The notes: a model not told the origin generated them from the sequence alone. 37,963 bases of DNA from Beijerinckiaceae bacterium (GCA_947476075.1 CANJPM010000008.1:1-37963), one strand, 5' to 3'; counted from the stretch's first letter, positions 1-9,041 are shown. Program-made: numbers and translations.

Positions 1-2
1 AA

Positions 3-77
3 TGGCGCGACCTAGGGGAGTCGAACCCCTCTTTGCTGCGTGAAAGGCAGCCGTCCTAACCGATAGACGAAGGTCGC
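3..77 (-). tRNA. tRNA-Glu (anticodon TTC)
   Basis: Read on the minus strand, the stretch folds as a complete cloverleaf. A 7-bp acceptor stem (GCGACCT with AGGTCGC) is followed by an encoded discriminator G and CCA. The T-arm carries GGTTCGACTCC. The anticodon stem GCTGC/GCAGC encloses the loop CTTTCAC, whose middle bases TTC pair with Glu codons. The recJ stop codon lies 84 bases upstream on the same strand. Confidence 0.95.
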
Positions 78-160
78 AAGCGCGCTGCGCGGTTGATTGA
101 ACCTCCCGACAGGCGAGGCCGGTATAGGCGGGCTCCGGCGCCTTTGCAAGTCCAGATTAC

Positions 161-1975
161 TCACGTGCCGGGCGAAGCGGGCGCAGCGTCCAGCACGCGC
201 ATCTGCACACGCTCCCTGCCGCCCCAATTGTCCACCGCCAGCGAGCCCGCAACATGCATGCGCTGGCCCCGGCCCTCCAACAACGCCTTGCCCAACGGCC
301 CTTCCGCCGCGCGAAATGCAATGGCTTCGATTCGCGAGCGATCGCCTGATTCGAGCCGCAGCCGCACATGGCCGGCGCCCACAACCGAGGCGTCTGCGAC
401 AACATGTCCGGCCAGCGCGAACACGGGTTCCGGATTGCCGGAACCGAATGGTCCGGCGCGCTCGATTTCGTTGACCAGCTCCGCCTTGGCGCCCCCGGCG
501 CTGATCGCGCAATCAATCGACAACGCCCGCTCGCGTCGCGCGATCTCGACGGCGCCGCCGAGCTCTTCCTCCAGAAAAGCGCGAAAGGCGCCCAGCCGTT
601 CCCTGGCGATGGTGAGGCCCGCCGCCATGGCGTGGCCGCCGCCCTTCACCAGCAGGCCGCTCTCGACCGCACCACGCACTGCGCGCCCCAGATCGACGCC
701 GGGAATCGAGCGCCCCGATCCCACTCCATTCTCGCCAGTCAGCGACACCGCGAAGGCAGGGCGTCCAAAGCGCTCCTTCAGGCGCGCCGCCACCAGCCCG
801 ACGACGCCGGGATGCCAGCCCTCGGCCGCCGTCACGATCACCGCGCCGCCGTCCCCCAGCCCCATCGCGGCCAGAGCCTCGGCCTCAGCTTCGGCCACGG
901 CGCCGGCCTCGATGATCTGGCGGTCCTTGTTCAGCTGGTTCAGCTGCGCTGCAATCTCCTGCGCGGCAATGTCGTCCCGCAGCAGCAGAAGCTTGGCGCC
1001 CAGGGCCGCATCGCCAATTCGTCCGCCAGCGTTGATGCGCGGCCCGATGAGATAGCCCAGCGTATAGCTGCGCGGCGGACCATTGGCGCCGGCGGCGTCA
1101 AACAAGGCACGCAGGCCAGGGCGCCCGCGCTGGCGCATCACTTCAAGCCCGCGCAAGACGAACGCGCGGTTGAGCCCGTGCAGCGGCACCACGTCGGCCA
1201 CCGTCGCCAGCGCGACAAGGTCCAGCATCGCCAGCAGATCAGGCGCAGGACGATCCTCATTCCAGAACCCGCCGTCGCGCAGCGCCCGGTTGAGCGCCAC
1301 CAGCGTCATGAACACCACTCCGGCGGCGCACAAATGCCCCAGCCCCGAAAGATCGTCCTGACGATTGGGATCGACGATGGCCAAAGCGCGCGGCAGGTGC
1401 TCGGGCGCCTGATGGTGATCAAGCACGATGACGTCGAGCCCGAGCTTGTGGGCGTCCTCGAACGGCTCGTGGCTGGTGACGCCGCAATCCACCGTCACCA
1501 GAACCTTGGCGCCGCGTTCGGCGAGCGCGCGAATCGCTTCCGGGTTCGGCCCATACCCTTCGTAGATGCGATCGGGGATGTGGATGATGCTCTCAACCCC
1601 GCATGCGGTCAGAAATTCCGACAGCAAAGCGGACGAACAGGCGCCATCCACATCGTAATCCCCAAAAATCGCAATCGTCTCGCCGCGCTGAACGGCATGG
1701 ACCAGACGGGCGACGGCGAAGTCCATGTCGGACAGGCTGGAGGGGTCCGGCATGAGGGCGCGAAGGGTCGGCTCAAGGAAGTCGATGCAATCGTCGCAGG
1801 CCACTCCGCGCCCCGCAAGCACCCGCGCCAGAGCGTCTGACAGACCGTGTTGCTGCACGATAGCCTCGGCGAGCGCCCTTCCCTTGGGGTCAAGCCGGTC
1901 GCGCCATGCGCGACCCATTACGGAGCGTTCGACCTTAAGGAAAGCTTGAGCTGAAGCAGTGTGGGCGTTAAGCAT
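161..1975 (-). CDS. recJ: Single-stranded-DNA-specific exonuclease RecJ
   Basis: This 604-residue protein is a DHH-superfamily 5'-3' single-strand DNA exonuclease acting in the cytoplasm in RecF-type recombination and mismatch repair. The metal-binding signatures are visible: DYDVDG at residues 106-111, VTVDCG at 160-165 and DHH at 186-188. A DHHA1-type VKGGGHAMAAG motif lies at about residue 440, followed by a C-terminal OB-like region. The length matches the family (about 570-600). ATG at 1975 is the first start in frame. In related rhizobia, as I recall, recJ follows glpX directly. Here about 4.7 kb carrying the methylase/Vsr pair, a Bug protein and others sits between them. Confidence 0.95.
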   Translation of the reverse strand: MLNAHTASAQAFLKVERSVMGRAWRDRLDPKGRALAEAIVQQHGLSDALARVLAGRGVACDDCIDFLEPTLRALMPDPSSLSDMDFAVARLVHAVQRGETIAIFGDYDVDGACSSALLSEFLTACGVESIIHIPDRIYEGYGPNPEAIRALAERGAKVLVTVDCGVTSHEPFEDAHKLGLDVIVLDHHQAPEHLPRALAIVDPNRQDDLSGLGHLCAAGVVFMTLVALNRALRDGGFWNEDRPAPDLLAMLDLVALATVADVVPLHGLNRAFVLRGLEVMRQRGRPGLRALFDAAGANGPPRSYTLGYLIGPRINAGGRIGDAALGAKLLLLRDDIAAQEIAAQLNQLNKDRQIIEAGAVAEAEAEALAAMGLGDGGAVIVTAAEGWHPGVVGLVAARLKERFGRPAFAVSLTGENGVGSGRSIPGVDLGRAVRGAVESGLLVKGGGHAMAAGLTIARERLGAFRAFLEEELGGAVEIARRERALSIDCAISAGGAKAELVNEIERAGPFGSGNPEPVFALAGHVVADASVVGAGHVRLRLESGDRSRIEAIAFRAAEGPLGKALLEGRGQRMHVAGSLAVDNWGGRERVQMRVLDAAPASPGT

Positions 1976-2104
1976 GTCCCCACACTAGCTGGATCAGCGC
2001 CGCTGCGGAACGCGTAAGGAGCCGCTCTCCACTGGCGAAATGACCTCATTGCTGCTAGGCAGAGATTTCACGACTGGGGTAAAACTTGGCCGTCAGGAGA
2101 ATTC

Positions 2105-2905
2105 ATGTCGTATCGCGCAAGTCTGATCGTCAGCGTTCTCGCTCTTCCCGCACTGGCCGGCGCCGCAAGCGCACAGGCCCCTTGGGAAGGCGACTGGACC
2201 GTGACCTTAAAGGGCAATGTCGGCGTCTCGCCGAGATATCCCGGGTCAGACCAGCTGCGTACGATTCCCTACCCTTCGCTATCGGTGCGCCGCGCTGGAA
2301 CGCCGGAGCGATATGCTGTCCCCGACGATCCAATCTCGTTTGGCCTGCTCGATCTGGGCGTCTTTCGCGCTGGTCCGTCGTTTCGTTACGTCGGCGCCCG
2401 CAAGGCCTCAGACAATCCGGAATTGACCGGCCTGCGCAATGTGCCGTGGACGGCTGAAGGCGGCGCCTTCATGGAAATCTGGCCGGCTGAATTCGCGCGC
2501 GCCCGCGTCGACCTGCGCTACGGCTTCCGTGGCCACGAGGGCGTAGTGGCTGATTTCGCCGCCGATGGAATCTATCGCTACGGACCGTGGACCATGTCGG
2601 CTGGTCCGCGCATGACCGTCGCAAGCCGCGATTATATGAATGCCTTTTTTGGCGTCAGCGCAGCGGAAGCCTTCGCCAATCCGGTCATCAACCAGGCCTA
2701 TGCGCCCGACGGCGGTCTTCGCTCCGCGGGCGCCTCGGCCGCGCTCAGCTATCGCTTCTCGCAACAATGGGCGGCGACGGGCTATGCGCGTTGGGATCGC
2801 CTGCTCGGCCCCGCCGCTGACAGCCCGGTGCCAAAGGCGTTCGGCTCGCTGAACCAGTTCAGCTTCGGCGGCTCGGTCGCCTATTCGTTCGACACCCGGC
2901 TCTAG
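2105..2905 (+). CDS. MipA/OmpV-family outer-membrane beta-barrel protein
   Basis: This 266-residue protein starts with a signal peptide ending near residue 24 (AGAASAQA). The rest is amphipathic, aromatic-rich strand material typical of the MipA/OmpV family: DWTVTLKGNVGVSPRYPGSD near the mature N terminus, a segment with paired Gly and Tyr residues (YGPWTMSAGPRM), and a closing strand VAYSFDTRL. MipA was described in E. coli as a scaffold for murein synthesis; most homologues are uncharacterised barrels. The start is supported by the purine-rich CAGGAGAATTC just upstream. It is divergent from recJ with a 129-base gap that must hold both promoters. Its stop overlaps the stop of the convergent vsr gene by four bases. 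Confidence 0.85.
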   Translation: MSYRASLIVSVLALPALAGAASAQAPWEGDWTVTLKGNVGVSPRYPGSDQLRTIPYPSLSVRRAGTPERYAVPDDPISFGLLDLGVFRAGPSFRYVGARKASDNPELTGLRNVPWTAEGGAFMEIWPAEFARARVDLRYGFRGHEGVVADFAADGIYRYGPWTMSAGPRMTVASRDYMNAFFGVSAAEAFANPVINQAYAPDGGLRSAGASAALSYRFSQQWAATGYARWDRLLGPAADSPVPKAFGSLNQFSFGGSVAYSFDTRL

Positions 2906-3315
2906 GGTTTCCGCACGAAGGCGCGCAGCTTGCGCGCCAGAAATTCCCGTTCTTTCAACTCGCACTCCCAAATAACCAGCGCCCGCCAGCCCAGAACGGC
3001 GAGCGCATCCATCGCGCCCGCGTCCCGCGCCTGGTTGCGAGCGATCTTGGCCCGCCAATAATCAGCATTGGTCTTGGGCGCACGGGCGCCGCGGGCGCAA
3101 TCATGCCCGTGCCAAAAACAGCCATGCACGAAGATCGCCCGCTTGGCGCCGATATAAGCAATGTCCGGACGCCCTGGAATGTCCTTGCGGTGCAAGCGAT
3201 AGCCCGGGGCGAATGAACGCAACAACCCCCGCACCGCCAACTCCGGCGACGTATCGCGCGAGCGCACCGCCCGCATGATCGCGGAGCGGGTTGGGGAGGT
3301 TTCTGGGCCTTTCAT
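2902..3315 (-). CDS. vsr: Very short patch repair endonuclease (Vsr)
   Basis: This 137-residue protein nicks DNA 5' of the T in T:G mismatches that arise when 5-methylcytosine deaminates. The Vsr signature is complete. RSAIMRAVRSRDTSPE near the N terminus is followed by LHRKDIPGRPDIAYIG with the catalytic Asp, then FVHGCFWHGHDC with the paired His residues that ligate Mg/Zn. W and E residues follow in VIWECEL. The length (about 135-150) is normal for the family. Its ATG overlaps the methyltransferase stop codon by four bases (ATGA), so the two are translationally coupled: the methylase makes the modified base and Vsr repairs its deamination product. Confidence 0.93.
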   Translation of the reverse strand: MKGPETSPTRSAIMRAVRSRDTSPELAVRGLLRSFAPGYRLHRKDIPGRPDIAYIGAKRAIFVHGCFWHGHDCARGARAPKTNADYWRAKIARNQARDAGAMDALAVLGWRALVIWECELKEREFLARKLRAFVRKP

Positions 3316-4460
3316 GCGGCCGCATCGGCGCGGGTAGCCATATCCAGCAACGGCGCGAACAAATGTTGCGCGAGATGGCGCACGACGGGCGGCGCAACGC
3401 CGTCGCCCAGCAGGTGGAGCGCGTCGGAATAGCGCTGCGGCAGAACGAAATCATCGGGCAGGCCCATCAGCCGTGCGGCCTCGCGCCCTGACAACAGGCG
3501 CGAGCGCACGGCGCCGCCTTCAGTCACGACGATGAATTGACGGCTTGACCCGCCGCCCGGCGTGCGCAGGCATCCCGCCAAACCATCAAAGCGGACCTCG
3601 GCGCGTTGCACTTTCTTGCCAGACGAATCGAGGCGCGTTCGACGAAACAGCGCGCCAATTCTGCGCTCGCCGCTTTGCAGCGCCGCATTCAATTTGGCGC
3701 GATTGACCTCGTCCATCATCGACACCAGCCGCTGCGTTTGCGCCTCACTGCTCCAATCCACGTCACGCGGGTTTGGTTCGATCACATCAATCAATCTCAG
3801 ATTGGAGCCAGCAGGCGCGGGCACGCGCCACCAGCGCCAATTGCGCCGCAAATCTTCCGGCATTGATTCATGAGCGCGCAGAAGCGCGGGCGAAGCGAAG
3901 TCGGAACCGGGCTTATCAGAGATCAGACCGGGAGAGAGCGCGATGTCGGCGCGCACGGCGATCACGAACAGGCGCGGGCGCGATTGCGGCACAAAGCGCG
4001 CGGCGTCAATCGCCATAGCGCCGAACACATAGCCCAGATCGCGCAAGGCCTGGCACAGTGCGATAAAATCCGCGCCCTTTTTGGACGTCAGCGCGCCGAC
4101 GACATTCTCCAGCGCCAGAATGCGCGGCGCGCGGCCCTCTTGCGCAAGGCCCGCCACCAAATCGCGAAAACCATAGAAGGCGCCCGAGCGCTGACCATTC
4201 AGTCCCGCCTGCGCGCCCGCCAGCGATAAATCCTGACACGGGAACGACGCCCATGCCAAATCCGCACGCCCCGGCAGATCGGCGCTTGTCAGCGCATGAA
4301 TATCGCCAAGACGCAGATCGCCCTCGCCCCAGTTCGCAGTATAGGCGCTGCGTTTTTTAGCGTCGAAATCATTGGCGAACAGACAGGTCCAGGAGGGACC
4401 AAGGCCCGCGCGCGCCATGCCTCCGCCTGCGAAGAACTCGTAGAAACAAAGCCTGTGCAT
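3312..4460 (-). CDS. DNA (cytosine-5-)-methyltransferase
   Basis: This 382-residue C5 cytosine methylase has all key motifs in order. The SAM-binding motif I is FFAGGGMARAGLG, the catalytic motif IV is PCQDLSLAG, motif VI is ENV, and motif VIII is QSRPRLFVIAVR. A target-recognition region around RTPGGGSSRQ precedes motif IX (LLSGREAARLMGLP) and motif X (GDGVAPPVV). A TTG codon lies directly upstream, but ATG at 4460 follows CAGGGGCGATTG with good spacing and is preferred. It is coupled to vsr by overlap, and no restriction endonuclease lies within 5 kb on either side. It is therefore either an orphan Dcm-like methylase or a remnant of a restriction-modification system. The recognition sequence cannot be read from the protein. 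Confidence 0.92.
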   Translation of the reverse strand: MHRLCFYEFFAGGGMARAGLGPSWTCLFANDFDAKKRSAYTANWGEGDLRLGDIHALTSADLPGRADLAWASFPCQDLSLAGAQAGLNGQRSGAFYGFRDLVAGLAQEGRAPRILALENVVGALTSKKGADFIALCQALRDLGYVFGAMAIDAARFVPQSRPRLFVIAVRADIALSPGLISDKPGSDFASPALLRAHESMPEDLRRNWRWWRVPAPAGSNLRLIDVIEPNPRDVDWSSEAQTQRLVSMMDEVNRAKLNAALQSGERRIGALFRRTRLDSSGKKVQRAEVRFDGLAGCLRTPGGGSSRQFIVVTEGGAVRSRLLSGREAARLMGLPDDFVLPQRYSDALHLLGDGVAPPVVRHLAQHLFAPLLDMATRADAAA

Positions 4461-4601
4461 CAATCGCCCCTGCTCTGGCAGACACTAGGGGCGCAGCCCT
4501 CACACGTCCAGCGCTCCGCTGCTTGCGGAATTGCTTGAAATCGCGCGCGCCCGCCTCCACAGTCGTCACAAAGATCGCATTGACGATCTGCGGAGGGAAT
4601 T

Positions 4602-5627
4602 ATGCGCTTATCCAGCTTTGCTCTGACACTGGCGTTCGCCGCCGCGCCGATCGCGGCAATCGCCCAGACGCCGGAAGAATTCTGGCGCGGCAAGTCGATC
4701 GACTACATCGTCCCCACCTCGCCGGGCGGCGATTACGATTTGCGCTCGCGCCTGATGTCGCGCCATTTCCCCAAGCACATCCCCGGCAACCCGGCCATCG
4801 TTGTACGCAACATGCCCGGCGGGCTTGGCATAGCCGCCGCCAATTATCTGGCAAAAGCGGCCCCGCGCGACGGCACGGTGATGCACACGATCTTCCAGAA
4901 CATGCCGACGCTTCAGGCCATCGGCACGAAAGAAGTGCAATTCGACGTGCGCGAGTTGGGTTGGATCGGCAACACGACCTCAACGCCCAACGTCATCAAT
5001 TCCTGGCACACGACGGGCATCACCAGGATCGAGGACGTCTACACAAAAGAGCTGGTCGTCGGCGCGCCGGGAGCGGCCTCCACGTCGACCATTTATCCTG
5101 CGGCGATGAACGCCATTCTTGGCACGAAGTTCAAGATCGTGACCGGTTATCCGGGCGGCAACGACGTCAATCTTGCGATGGAAAAAGGCGAAGTCGGCGG
5201 GCGCGGCTCGAACTCGTGGCAATCGTGGAAGAGTGGACATCCGCAATGGATCGCCGAAAAGAAAATCCACATCCTTGTGCAAGTCGCTCTGGAGCGCGCA
5301 AAGGATTTGCCCGACGTGCCGCTGATGCACGAACTGGCCAAAAACGACGAAGACCGCGCTGTGCTGCGCTTCATCTCATCGGACATGGGGATCGCGCGGG
5401 CCATCGTCACCACGCCGGGCGTGCCCGCCGACCGGTTGAACGCGCTGCGCCGCGCCTTCGACGCCATGATGAACGATGCCGATTTCAGGGCCGAAGCTGA
5501 CAAGGTGAAAATGGACTTCGGTCCCTCGACTGGCGAAGAGGCGCAGGCGGTCGCAGAAGCGATGCTGAAGGCGCCGCCGATTGTGATCGAGCGGGCCCGC
5601 GCGCTGATCCTGGGGCCGGTGAAATAG
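4602..5627 (+). CDS. Bug/TctC-family periplasmic solute-binding protein
   Basis: This 341-residue protein is an extracytoplasmic receptor of the tripartite tricarboxylate transporter (TTT) type, which binds small carboxylates. A signal peptide ends around residue 21 (AAIAQT). The family core follows: FWRGKSIDYIVPTSPGGDYD, then IVVRNMPGG, the second-lobe motif ELVVGAPGA and the hinge stretch KFKIVTGYPGGND. The start follows a strong GGAGGGAATT ribosome site. It is monocistronic and divergent from the methyltransferase gene across a 141-base gap. No tctA or tctB gene accompanies it, which is common for Bug receptors. The ligand is unknown. Confidence 0.9.
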   Translation: MRLSSFALTLAFAAAPIAAIAQTPEEFWRGKSIDYIVPTSPGGDYDLRSRLMSRHFPKHIPGNPAIVVRNMPGGLGIAAANYLAKAAPRDGTVMHTIFQNMPTLQAIGTKEVQFDVRELGWIGNTTSTPNVINSWHTTGITRIEDVYTKELVVGAPGAASTSTIYPAAMNAILGTKFKIVTGYPGGNDVNLAMEKGEVGGRGSNSWQSWKSGHPQWIAEKKIHILVQVALERAKDLPDVPLMHELAKNDEDRAVLRFISSDMGIARAIVTTPGVPADRLNALRRAFDAMMNDADFRAEADKVKMDFGPSTGEEAQAVAEAMLKAPPIVIERARALILGPVK

Positions 5628-5782
5628 GCTGTGAGGTTAAACGGTCCAAGCGCGCAACATGGCGGCAAAGACCGCCAACCCAAGGCAGGCCGCGCGCTCG
5701 TAGCCTGTCGTGGATCCCGGCGATCCCGGGACACGCGGAGCGAAGAGCGCAGGCTTTTCAGCCCACAGCCTTCGCGTAGCCA

Positions 5783-6370
5783 CTATCGCCTGCGCTTCTT
5801 GCCTGACTGGGGCTCGCCCTGCGGCTCAATCGGCTCAACCGACGCAAGCAGATCCCCAACATGCAGAGACGTGCGGCCGCGCTTCAACGCAGTTTCCAGC
5901 GCAACGAGATTGGCCTTATCGCCGGCGGCAAATCCTCCGGCGTTCGACAGAGCCACGAAATCGCGCTCGCTATGGTGAGCGCCGCCTTGACCGCGAAACA
6001 CCATCAACCCTTTTGATGTCGCAACCACGTCGCCGCGGCGCAGGGTGGAATCGCGCAGGAATTGTCCAAGCGGGCCCGGCAGGACTTCAGGCGGAATGTA
6101 TTTATCAGGCTTTGCGTCCACTGCCTCCGTCCGGCGCGGCGCAACAGCGGAGCCGCGCGGGCTTCGCAATGGCGAGCTCCGGGTCTCGTAGCCAGGCTGA
6201 TAAAGCGGCGGCGGGGCGGCGAAAATGGACTGGCGGCCAAAGAGAAGATCAAACAGGCTTTGAGCCCTCGCCTGAGTTGTGGCTGTGCCGACGACCAAAA
6301 GAGCGCAGGCTACGAATAGCCCGTACCGGGACGCCCGACGCGCCGGCGCCGGCAACGAAACGGCGTCCAT
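5783..6370 (-). CDS. Secreted protein of unknown function
   Basis: I do not recognise this 195-residue protein. A short basic leader precedes a hydrophobic stretch (YGLFVACALLVVGTATT) and a likely cleavage site at ARAQS, so it is probably exported. The mature part starts with SLFDLLFGRQSIF. It continues through a Pro/Arg-rich linker to a conserved-looking globular end with QFLRDSTLRRGDVVATSKGL and SLHVGDLLASV, and finishes in the basic tail GKKRRR. The GDVVATSKGL segment reads like a small beta-rich domain, but I cannot assign it. The gene is isolated, with a repeat-bearing region on its upstream side and 155 bases before the convergent Bug gene. Confidence 0.6.
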   Translation of the reverse strand: MDAVSLPAPARRASRYGLFVACALLVVGTATTQARAQSLFDLLFGRQSIFAAPPPLYQPGYETRSSPLRSPRGSAVAPRRTEAVDAKPDKYIPPEVLPGPLGQFLRDSTLRRGDVVATSKGLMVFRGQGGAHHSERDFVALSNAGGFAAGDKANLVALETALKRGRTSLHVGDLLASVEPIEPQGEPQSGKKRRR

Positions 6371-6685
6371 CCGACGCTCCCTGTGCTCGATCCTGATTCA
6401 CAGGCTCAACGCGCAGGTCGCGGATGCGTTTCGTATTGATACATCAAGGCCGTGGCGCAGATGAACGCCGCAATCCCAAAAAGCCAGTCATCAATCCATA
6501 AGCCCTCATGGACGGGCTTGACCCTTCCATCCACGAAACGGCGCGAGCCGTGGCTTTGCATGTTGGTCGCGAGGCGCGGAATGGTATGGATGGCCGGGAC
6601 AAGCCCGGCCATGACGTAGAGAGATTTGCGATCATTCTGCAAAACTCAAAAGGCAGAAAGTTGCAACGAACCGCTGGGCCGCAGC
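6371..6685. other. Gene-poor intergenic stretch with repeats and a doubtful short ORF
   Basis: No well-supported gene lies in these 315 bases. A minus-strand frame (6406-6642) is open for 78 codons. Its first half is the palindromic repeat described separately, giving the VMAGLVPAIHT peptide seen at many rhizobial repeat copies. Its second half encodes a single plausible membrane helix (DDWLFGIAAFICATALMYQ). It may be a repeat that drifted into a short membrane gene, or only an open frame. Confidence 0.5.
6508..6612. repeat. Palindromic intergenic repeat pair of the 'MAGLVPAIH' type
   Basis: Two hairpin-forming units lie about 60 bases apart. The unit at 6590-6612 is a perfect 9-bp palindrome, ATGGCCGGG and CCCGGCCAT around a five-base loop. 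The unit at 6508-6530 has the same layout (ATGGACGGG, CTTGA, CCCTTCCAT) with one stem mismatch. Units of this type are abundant between genes in Bradyrhizobium and relatives, where one reading frame gives MAGLVPAIH. Together they resemble a REP-like bounded element. Confidence 0.65.
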
Positions 6686-7681
6686 CTAATCCAGCCGGAA
6701 CTTCGTCATATCGCGATGTTCGCCCTGAATCTTGCGCACGGTGCCGGTGACCGAACGATAGATCACCGTCTCGGTTTCAACGAAGTTCTTGCCGAACTTC
6801 ACGCCCTTGAGCAGCGCGCCGTCGGTGACGCCGGTGGCGCAGACGATCACGTCGCCGGACGCCAGCTCCTTCATGTCGTAGATCTTCTTGGGGTCGGTGA
6901 TGCCCATTTTGAGCGAGCGCTCGCGCTTGGCCTCGGTGTCGAGGATCAGGCGACCCTGCATCTGGCCGCCGACGCAGCGCAATGCGCCAGCCGCCAGCAC
7001 GCCTTCAGGGGCGCCGCCTGTGCCGAAGTAAATATCAACGCCGGTCTGGTCCGATTGCGCGGTGAAGATGATGCCTGCGACGTCGCCGTCGGTGATCAGA
7101 CGCACGGAGGCGCCGACGCGGCGACAGGCGGCGATAAGCTCGGCATGGCGCGGGCGATCCAGAATGAGCGCGGTGATGTCGCCCGGCTTCACACCCTTGG
7201 CCTTGGCCAAAGCATGGATATTTTCCTCAACCGAGGCGTCGATATGCACGACGCCCTGCGGATAGCCGGGGCCGATGGCGATCTTGTCCATGTAGACGTC
7301 CGGCGCGTTGAGCAGCGAGCCCGATTGCGCCATAGCCATCACGGCGATGGAGCCGGGCATGTCCTTGGCGCAAAGCGTAGTGCCTTCCAGCGGATCGACG
7401 GCGATGTCGACCTTGGGGCCGGTGGCCGTCCCCACGCGCTCGCCAATGAACAGCATCGGAGCCTCGTCGCGCTCACCCTCGCCGATCACGATCGTGCCGT
7501 CGATGGGCAGGCGATTAAGCTCGCGGCGCATGGCGTCCACGGCCGCCTGATCGGCGGCCTTCTCGTCGCCGCGACCGCGCAGACGGGCGGCGGCAACCGC
7601 CGCGCGCTCGGTCACGCGAACCAGCTCAAGGGTGAGGATGCGCTCGATAATATCCTGCTGTTTAATAACAAGGTCGGTCAT
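6686..7681 (-). CDS. glpX: Class II fructose-1,6-bisphosphatase
   Basis: This 331-residue cytosolic phosphatase hydrolyses fructose 1,6-bisphosphate to fructose 6-phosphate in gluconeogenesis; some homologues also act on sedoheptulose 1,7-bisphosphate. The GlpX-type metal and substrate motifs are intact: GEGERDEAPMLFIGE, VDIAVDPLEGTT, and the downstream RPRHAELIAACRR and LITDGDVAG segments. The length matches the family. A CGGAGCTCTT ribosome site precedes ATG at 7681. It lies 46 bases downstream of hom on the same strand, and the two are probably co-transcribed. Confidence 0.95.
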   Translation of the reverse strand: MTDLVIKQQDIIERILTLELVRVTERAAVAAARLRGRGDEKAADQAAVDAMRRELNRLPIDGTIVIGEGERDEAPMLFIGERVGTATGPKVDIAVDPLEGTTLCAKDMPGSIAVMAMAQSGSLLNAPDVYMDKIAIGPGYPQGVVHIDASVEENIHALAKAKGVKPGDITALILDRPRHAELIAACRRVGASVRLITDGDVAGIIFTAQSDQTGVDIYFGTGGAPEGVLAAGALRCVGGQMQGRLILDTEAKRERSLKMGITDPKKIYDMKELASGDVIVCATGVTDGALLKGVKFGKNFVETETVIYRSVTGTVRKIQGEHRDMTKFRLD

Positions 7682-7727
7682 AAGAGCTCCGTTAAGCGTT
7701 TATTCGAATGCGCATCCAGCCACGCGA

Positions 7728-9041
7728 TCACTCGCGTTCGATTCTGATCACCTGCGGTTTTTCGGCAATGTACCCGTCTCCGACAGCCGCCTCCAGCGCT
7801 TCGCGAATGTTGGCTTCCGTCGTCGCATAGGTCAGAAGCACTACCTGCACCGGCTCGCCGGTCGTGCCTGCCGAGCGCCCGCGACCCGCAGACTTCTGCA
7901 TGATGCTTTCTAAAGAAATGTTCCGCTCCGCCATCCGCATCGCGATGTTTGCAGCTGCTCCCGGCCGGTCGCGGACGGCGAGGCGGATGTAATAGCCACC
8001 CTCGTGCCGCTGCATGGCGCGTCGCGGCGCCATTTCAAGCGAGGCTGTGGGCAGACCAAACGGTGCCGAGCGGATGCCGCGCGCCACGTCGGAAATGTCG
8101 GCAACCACGGCGGACGCAGTCGCCTCGCCGCCGGCGCCAGGGCCAACCAAAGTCAGCTCCTTCACCGCGTCGGCGTCAATCGTCACCGCATTGGTGACGC
8201 CCATCACCTGTGCGATGGAGGAGGATTTTGGCACCATCGTTGGGTGCACGCGTTGCTCGATGCCCTCATCCGTGCGCTGTGCGACGCCGAGCAATTTGAT
8301 GCGATAGCCCAGCTCGTCGGCCGAGCGCAGATCGTCGAGCGTGATCGCGCGAATGCCCTCAATATGGATCGCCTCGGCGTCGACGCAGGTTCCAAACGCC
8401 AGCGAGGTCAGAATCGAAAGCTTGTGGGCGGTGTCGAAGCCGTCGATGTCGAAGGTGGGATCGGCTTCCGCATAGCCAAGGCGCTGGGCGTCGGCAAGGC
8501 ATGCGTCGAATGCAATCCCCTCACGCTCCATGCGGCTGAGGATGTAATTGCAGGTGCCGTTGAGAATGCCGTAAACGCGGCTGATCTCATTGCCCGCCAG
8601 CCCTTCGCGCAACGTCTTCACAATCGGAATGCCGCCGGCGACCGACGCCTCGAAGGCCAGCGCCACGCGCTTGTCTTCAGCCAGTTTGGCCAGCGCCATG
8701 CCATGTTTGGCGAGCAAGGCCTTATTGGCGGTTACGACGGATTTGCCGGAGGCGAGCGCGGTTTCCACCGCCTTGCGGGCTGGCCCCTCGTCGCCGCCGA
8801 CCAGTTCTACGAACAGGTCGATATCGTTTGAGGCGGCCAGCGCCACCGGATCATCGAACCATTTGGCGCCCGACAGGTCGATTCCGCGATCAAGAGTCTT
8901 GTCGCGCGCACACACGGCGGCGACGACAATCTTGCGCCCGGTTCGGGCCTGAAGGGCCATGTCCTGACGGTTCAGAAGACGAATGACGGAGGCGCCGACA
9001 GTGCCAAGACCGGCTATGCCGATGCGTAAGGAATTGGTCAT
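7728..9041 (-). CDS. hom: Homoserine dehydrogenase
   Basis: This 437-residue enzyme reduces aspartate semialdehyde to homoserine, the branch point to threonine and methionine. The N terminus carries the Rossmann loop GIAGLGTVGASV. The catalytic domain has VTANKALLAKHG, GILNGTCNYILSRM and EADPTFDIDGFD. The C-terminal segment (RLAVRDRPGAAANIAMRMAE onward) is an ACT domain, implying allosteric control, usually by threonine. It is followed by glpX. Its upstream neighbour on the same strand is the GTPase/sensor module rather than the aminotransferase expected from rhizobial gene order. Confidence 0.95.
   Translation of the reverse strand: MTNSLRIGIAGLGTVGASVIRLLNRQDMALQARTGRKIVVAAVCARDKTLDRGIDLSGAKWFDDPVALAASNDIDLFVELVGGDEGPARKAVETALASGKSVVTANKALLAKHGMALAKLAEDKRVALAFEASVAGGIPIVKTLREGLAGNEISRVYGILNGTCNYILSRMEREGIAFDACLADAQRLGYAEADPTFDIDGFDTAHKLSILTSLAFGTCVDAEAIHIEGIRAITLDDLRSADELGYRIKLLGVAQRTDEGIEQRVHPTMVPKSSSIAQVMGVTNAVTIDADAVKELTLVGPGAGGEATASAVVADISDVARGIRSAPFGLPTASLEMAPRRAMQRHEGGYYIRLAVRDRPGAAANIAMRMAERNISLESIMQKSAGRGRSAGTTGEPVQVVLLTYATTEANIREALEAAVGDGYIAEKPQVIRIERE

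Noticed and set aside
6406-6642. 78-residue minus-strand frame with a possible membrane helix
   Set aside because: The first half is a palindromic repeat unit. Although a helix is possible in the second half, there is no start signal, so it is reported only as part of the intergenic stretch.
6626-7747. 373-residue plus-strand frame across glpX
   Set aside because: GlpX motifs are on the minus strand. The plus frame is a shadow.
8004-8831. 275-residue plus-strand frame within hom
   Set aside because: Hom motifs and the ACT domain are on the minus strand, and no ribosome site precedes this frame.
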